From Dallia pectoralis (taxonomy: Eukaryota; Chordata; Actinopteri; Esociformes; Umbridae), in assembly GCA_029465975.1 (NCBI GenBank), contig CM055730.1, positions 17,713,918 to 17,777,917 on the forward strand: a DNA stretch of 64,000 bases. Reading direction: 5' to 3'. The notes below the pieces were generated by a model. The model was not told the origin of the DNA. It did no database searches and saw nothing but the letters and a program-made list of their open reading frames with translations. The translations under genes were made by a program, and so were the position numbers. Below are positions 60,198 through 64,000 of the stretch, piece by piece (position 1 is the first letter of the stretch; every line of letters begins with the position of its first letter).

Positions 60198-61083
60198 TGG
60201 GAGCTGATGTACGGAGGAGCTGATGTACGGAGGAGCTGATGTACGGAGGAGCTGATGTACGGAGGAGCTGATGTATGGTGGAGCTGATGTATGGGGAGCT
60301 GATGTATGGAGGAGCTGATGTATGGAGGAGCTGATGTATGGAGGAGCTGATGTATAGGGGAGCTGATGTATGGGGGAGCTGATGGATGGGGGAGCTGATG
60401 TATAGAGGAGCTGATGTATGAAGGAGCTTATGTATGGAGGAGCTGATGTATGGAGGAGCTCATGTATGGAGGAGCTGATGTATGGAGGAGCTGATGTATG
60501 GAGGAGCTGATGTATGGGGAGCTGATGTATAGGGGAGCTGATGTATGGAGGAGCTGATGTATGGAGGAGCTGATGTATAGGGGAGCTGATGTATGGGGGA
60601 GCTGATGTATAGAGGAGCTGATGTATGGAGGAGCTGATGTATGGGGGAGCTGATGTATGGAGAAGCTGATGTATGGAGGAGCTGATGTATGGAGGATCTG
60701 ATGTATGGAGGAGCTGATGTATAGGGGAGCTGATGTATGGGGGAGCTGATGTATGGGGGAGCTGATGTATGGAGGAGCTGATGTATGGAGGAGCTGATGT
60801 ATGGAGGAGCTGATGTATGGAGGAGCTGATGTATAGAGGAGCTGATGTATGGAGGAGCTGATGTATGGAGGAGCTGATGTATGGAGGAGCTGATGTATGG
60901 AGGAGCTGATGTATAGGGGAGCTGATGTATGGGCGAGCTGATGTATGGGGGAGCTGATGTATGGAGGAGCTGATGTATGGAGGAGCTGATGTATGGAGGA
61001 GCTGATGTATGGAGGAGCTGATGTATGGAGGAGCTGATGTATGGAGGAGCTGATGTATGGAGGAGCTGATGTATGGAGGAGCA
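60198..61083. repeat. 16-bp minisatellite, ~55 copies
   Basis: Tandem 'ggaggagctgatgtat' with variants 'ggggagctgatgtata', 'ggagctgatgtacgg' (first four units) and others. It starts about 320-450 bp upstream of the presumed aldh18a1 first exon. The minus-strand open frame (repeating SSIHQLLHTSAPPYI) is an artefact of a stop-free unit. Confidence 0.95.
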
Positions 61084-62314
61084 GGCGCCTATTTGTTACC
61101 TCTGGTCGGCCGACACAAACCACCTGAATCTTTCTGTTAAGAAATCCAGCAGGTGAAGTAAACTCGTCAGGACTCATCTCAGGTATCAATAAACAATAGA
61201 TGGCTGTTGGTAGCACTGTGCTGTTAGTATTGCCATTGTGGACCTTTAGGTTTCTCTTTGGCTAACTAAGCGTCCATGTTCACAAATGCTATGGTAAATA
61301 CTGTGAACAGAACACTAGCTTGCAATTTGTTTAAATTTAACAATACAATTATTAATAACAATACAATTATTAAGCTTCCCATTTGACTGAATGTCTATTG
61401 TGTTGTTTATATTATATGTCTATAATGTACAAGTAGAAGCACTATCACTACCTCATATCACAAATGGTTTTGATGACATGTGGCACATACACTGATTAGC
61501 CCAAACATTTTCACCTAATATGCCTAACATGCTGTTGGCCCTTCCCATGTCGCCAAAACAGCGCTGAGGTGAACAGGGATCATAATGGAACACTTTGACT
61601 GGATTTCCGGTGGCCTATAGGTTAGGATAAGCCATTTCAGAGATGCTCTGACCCTGTCGTCTATCAAGTAACAGTTTGTCCCATCTCAATGCCTCAATTC
61701 ATTACTCCTACCCACTCTGCCTGCATCCAACACATTGACTATAATAACTAATTGTTTGGTTACAATCTAATCTACACTGGACATGTGTCCTTGTCAGGAG
61801 TTGATCAACGTTATTCACTTCCCCTGTGAGTGGTCATAATGTTTTCAGTTTGTTGTATTTTGATGGCATGCATTGACACATTTTTGGTCCTAATGTTGTC
61901 AGATTTGAATGCATGAACAAACTCAAAGACTAGAATCACAATATGACATTGGACAGCTTTGGACTAATGATGGAAGCATGAACACCTACCTAACAAATGT
62001 ATTAAACATGTTGTAGTTTCTAAATGCTTCATCTGTTCTCTAACCACATTTGTATTGTATTTTCAATTGCCTGAATACATAGCAAAAACGCCACTGTTGG
62101 AATATTTATTGACTGCAATCACTAATAGTTATCTAGGGAGAATAAAAAAATGGATTTCCCTTTAAATAGTAGATTGTGGGTGTGAATTGTGGGTGTTATT
62201 GTTTAAAAATGGATGAATTTCTTTAGAGAATAAACACATGACCGATGTTTTGGTATTGTTAGCCCAAGTAAAAAAAAAATCAGAACAGTCAGATCTAAAA
62301 CCACTTATAAAATG

Positions 62315-62320
62315 TTTAAT
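62315..62320 (-). terminator. habp2: Candidate poly(A) signal (ATTAAA) of habp2-like gene
   Basis: 'tttaat' on the plus strand reads ATTAAA on the minus strand, about 32 bp past the stop codon; it implies a very short 3' UTR. Confidence 0.4.
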
Positions 62321-62351
62321 TCCTGCTAGTCTTTGGACTCGCATATGCCAG

Positions 62352-63920
62352 CTATCCTGCTTGTATCTTTGACTTGATCCAGTCAGTGAAGTGGGAGACA
62401 CGCGCGTAGACCCCAGGCTTGTTCGCTCTCCCACACTGATCTCCCCAGCTCACAATACCATAGATGACATGGGTGCCCTGTTTGTCACAAGTCAGCGGTC
62501 CTCCAGAATCGCCCTGTGAGTCACAACCGAACATTCAGTCACATGTGAAACAGCTTACACAATTACAATCTTATTAATTTATGCAATCTTTATATAATAC
62601 CAAACGCTAATGCATTTGAATTCGTCTAGAACTCGTTTGAACTGTTTAATGTGGTGATAACTGAGGGGTTATCTTTAAAAAAAGACACATGACAATCCAA
62701 AACTCCTCTGTTATTGGAATCCTGTACTTAATTTTGTATTAACTTATCTTTCTTCAGAAACTCACAATGCACAAATTGATATTATACAATCCCCAATGTT
62801 ATCTATAAAAGCAATCCCCTTAAGCTTTATTAAAACCCCACATACTCAATTAAAACAATAAAAAATGTAATGATATCATACAGTATAACTCAATCAGAGT
62901 AATTTTTCAATCACCCACCTAACACAACCATGTTCCCATCCCACACACACCCAAAGCCTAGCCTTACTCACCTGGCAGGAGTCCACTCCTCCCTGCAGGA
63001 AACCGGCACAAAACATGCTGGAGTCTAGAAGTTTCCCATAGACATCAACATCGGAGCAGCTTTCCTGGTTAATCAGCATCACCTGGGCGTCCAGCAGGTT
63101 CCTGGAGCCATATGAAGCTGGAGGAAGAAGAGGCGATCAAAACGATTGAGGAAGACAGATAGCACACACTGACTAACTGTGAACAAATGAGACTGAACAA
63201 ACCCAGTGTATGATATGGACAGGATTCCATAAACACACATGTGAGACCCTTGTATTTAATTTAAATTCAACGGATACAGCAAATGTACATGTGAAACTAT
63301 TAATATAATCCATTCTTCATGACAACACAGCCGTGTGAGGACTACGTACACGAGCATCAGGAAGTACATAAAAACCTTCTCTTACAGTTCTCAGTGGCTC
63401 CCCACCCAGAGATGGTGCACTCAGATCCATCAGGGAACGGGTCACCAGGCAGGCAGGCTGTCCTCAAAAACTGGCTCTCAACGGCACAGCGGCCGTCCAC
63501 GCCTTTCAGCTTCAGCACCGCTTTGAGTCAGAAATAGAGGAAATATAGGTGTTACGTTATATACTTTGCATTCATTAAGATATAACAATCAGGACTGGTT
63601 ATCAATTTCATTTCACCTCAGTCAATTATATTTAGGTAGAGAACTAAACATCTGATTTTGCATTTAAGTCCTAAATTGCCTGTATTGAAACTGAATGAAG
63701 CAAAATGTTGAAAACAGATTCCAGAGAAAATGATTCCAACTGTAATTAAAGGAGCTTCGGGAGAGTTTGTAAATCACCTATGTCGTTGTAAACAGCATCC
63801 GAGGACTCCCGGTAGTTCTCGTGCCTTATGGCTTTCTCCACATCGATTGTCTGCTTCGAGGCTTCGTCCTTCCCTAACGTCAGACTACCACCCACCACCT
63901 GCATCTGAGATTTTGGATCG
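62352..63920 (-). CDS. habp2: HABP2-like trypsin-family serine protease, 3' part
   Basis: Secreted plasma serine protease related to hyaluronan-binding protein 2 (factor VII-activating protease). Five terminal exons: 63778-63920, 63386-63520, 62972-63117 and 62352-62513 make up the visible coding sequence (four exons; the upstream remainder is outside), all in consistent phase. Visible: the catalytic Asp in YNDIAVLKLK, a GRCAVESQFLRTACLPG segment, SECTISGWGATENSSYGSRN, the catalytic Ser in CQGDSGGPLTC, Asp six residues before it (trypsin-like Arg/Lys specificity), and VSWGDQC...KPGVYARVSHFTDWIK at the end. The DGRCAVES and GSRNLLDAQV segments fit HABP2 better than other trypsin-like proteases. 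The catalytic His, kringle and EGF-like domains would lie beyond position 64000. Last residues are KSKIQAG, then TAG. Confidence 0.87.
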
Positions 63921-64000
63921 CTGGTCCAACACAACACAAAGCCACGGTTATGTGAATACTGTCCAGGGGATTGCAATGAAAACTGCATTTGCACGTTTTG

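Larger units (their letters stand above)
59881..62351. other. Intergenic region aldh18a1 / habp2-like
   Basis: Between the presumed aldh18a1 promoter and the 3' end of the protease gene. It contains the 16-bp array at 60198-61083 and then about 1.2 kb of ordinary AT-rich DNA in which I see no gene. Confidence 0.65.

Noticed and set aside
60428..61216. 262-codon minus-strand frame rich in SSIHQLLHTSAPPY
   Set aside because: Translation of the 16-bp intergenic minisatellite.

Overview
This window is vertebrate nuclear DNA, almost certainly from a teleost fish. Genes are split into short exons with GT/AG introns. The recognisable proteins are fish-like versions of genes that in human lie on 10q (ATE1, ALDH18A1, HABP2), together with a fish-type gamma-crystallin. 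The intergenic and intronic DNA is full of CA/TG microsatellites, minisatellites and decayed fish-type retroelement tails. A degenerate dispersed repeat containing a 'ccctattccctatatag'-type core resembles sequence common in salmonids and their relatives, so a protacanthopterygian is possible, but this is weak evidence.

Layout. (1) About 1-48702, minus strand: ate1 (arginyl-tRNA--protein transferase). Exon 1 is at 48603-48702 and the last visible exon at 19747-19846; the C-terminal exons are not seen and should lie beyond the left edge. Everything from 1 to 19746 is therefore probably intron or downstream DNA. It is dominated by tandem arrays: a 16-bp array of about 6.3 kb at 10050-16400, a 19-bp array of about 1.9 kb at 7261-9198 and a 23-bp array at 5507-6165. 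A 500-N assembly gap (38410-38909) cuts ate1 exon 6. Two alternative 129-nt exons, each coding the same segment of ATE1, sit 2.2 kb apart (35464-35592 and 33143-33271). (2) 49425-50541, plus strand: a complete three-exon gamma-crystallin gene, divergent from ate1. (3) 51895-58972, minus strand: complete aldh18a1 (delta-1-pyrroline-5-carboxylate synthase), 17 coding exons giving 774 residues, plus a probable non-coding first exon ending at 59754. It runs tail-to-tail with the crystallin gene. One exon carries two splice donors 6 nt apart that would add or omit Val-Asn, as in mammals. (4) 60198-61083: a 16-bp minisatellite between genes. (5) 62352-63920, minus strand: the last five exons of a trypsin-like serine protease closest to HABP2; its N-terminal part lies beyond the right edge.

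The genes do not form a pathway: ate1 acts in the N-degron pathway, aldh18a1 makes proline and ornithine precursors in mitochondria, the crystallin is a lens structural protein and habp2 encodes a secreted plasma protease. Their proximity reflects vertebrate synteny. The most informative biology is two cases of conserved alternative splicing (ate1 exons 7a/7b; aldh18a1 tandem donors). The most unusual DNA is the minisatellite load, roughly a fifth of the window by my hand count, including arrays with higher-order structure. Nearly all long open frames in the window are repeat-array artefacts. All exon boundaries were derived by hand from splice consensus, reading phase and remembered family similarity; no alignment was run.
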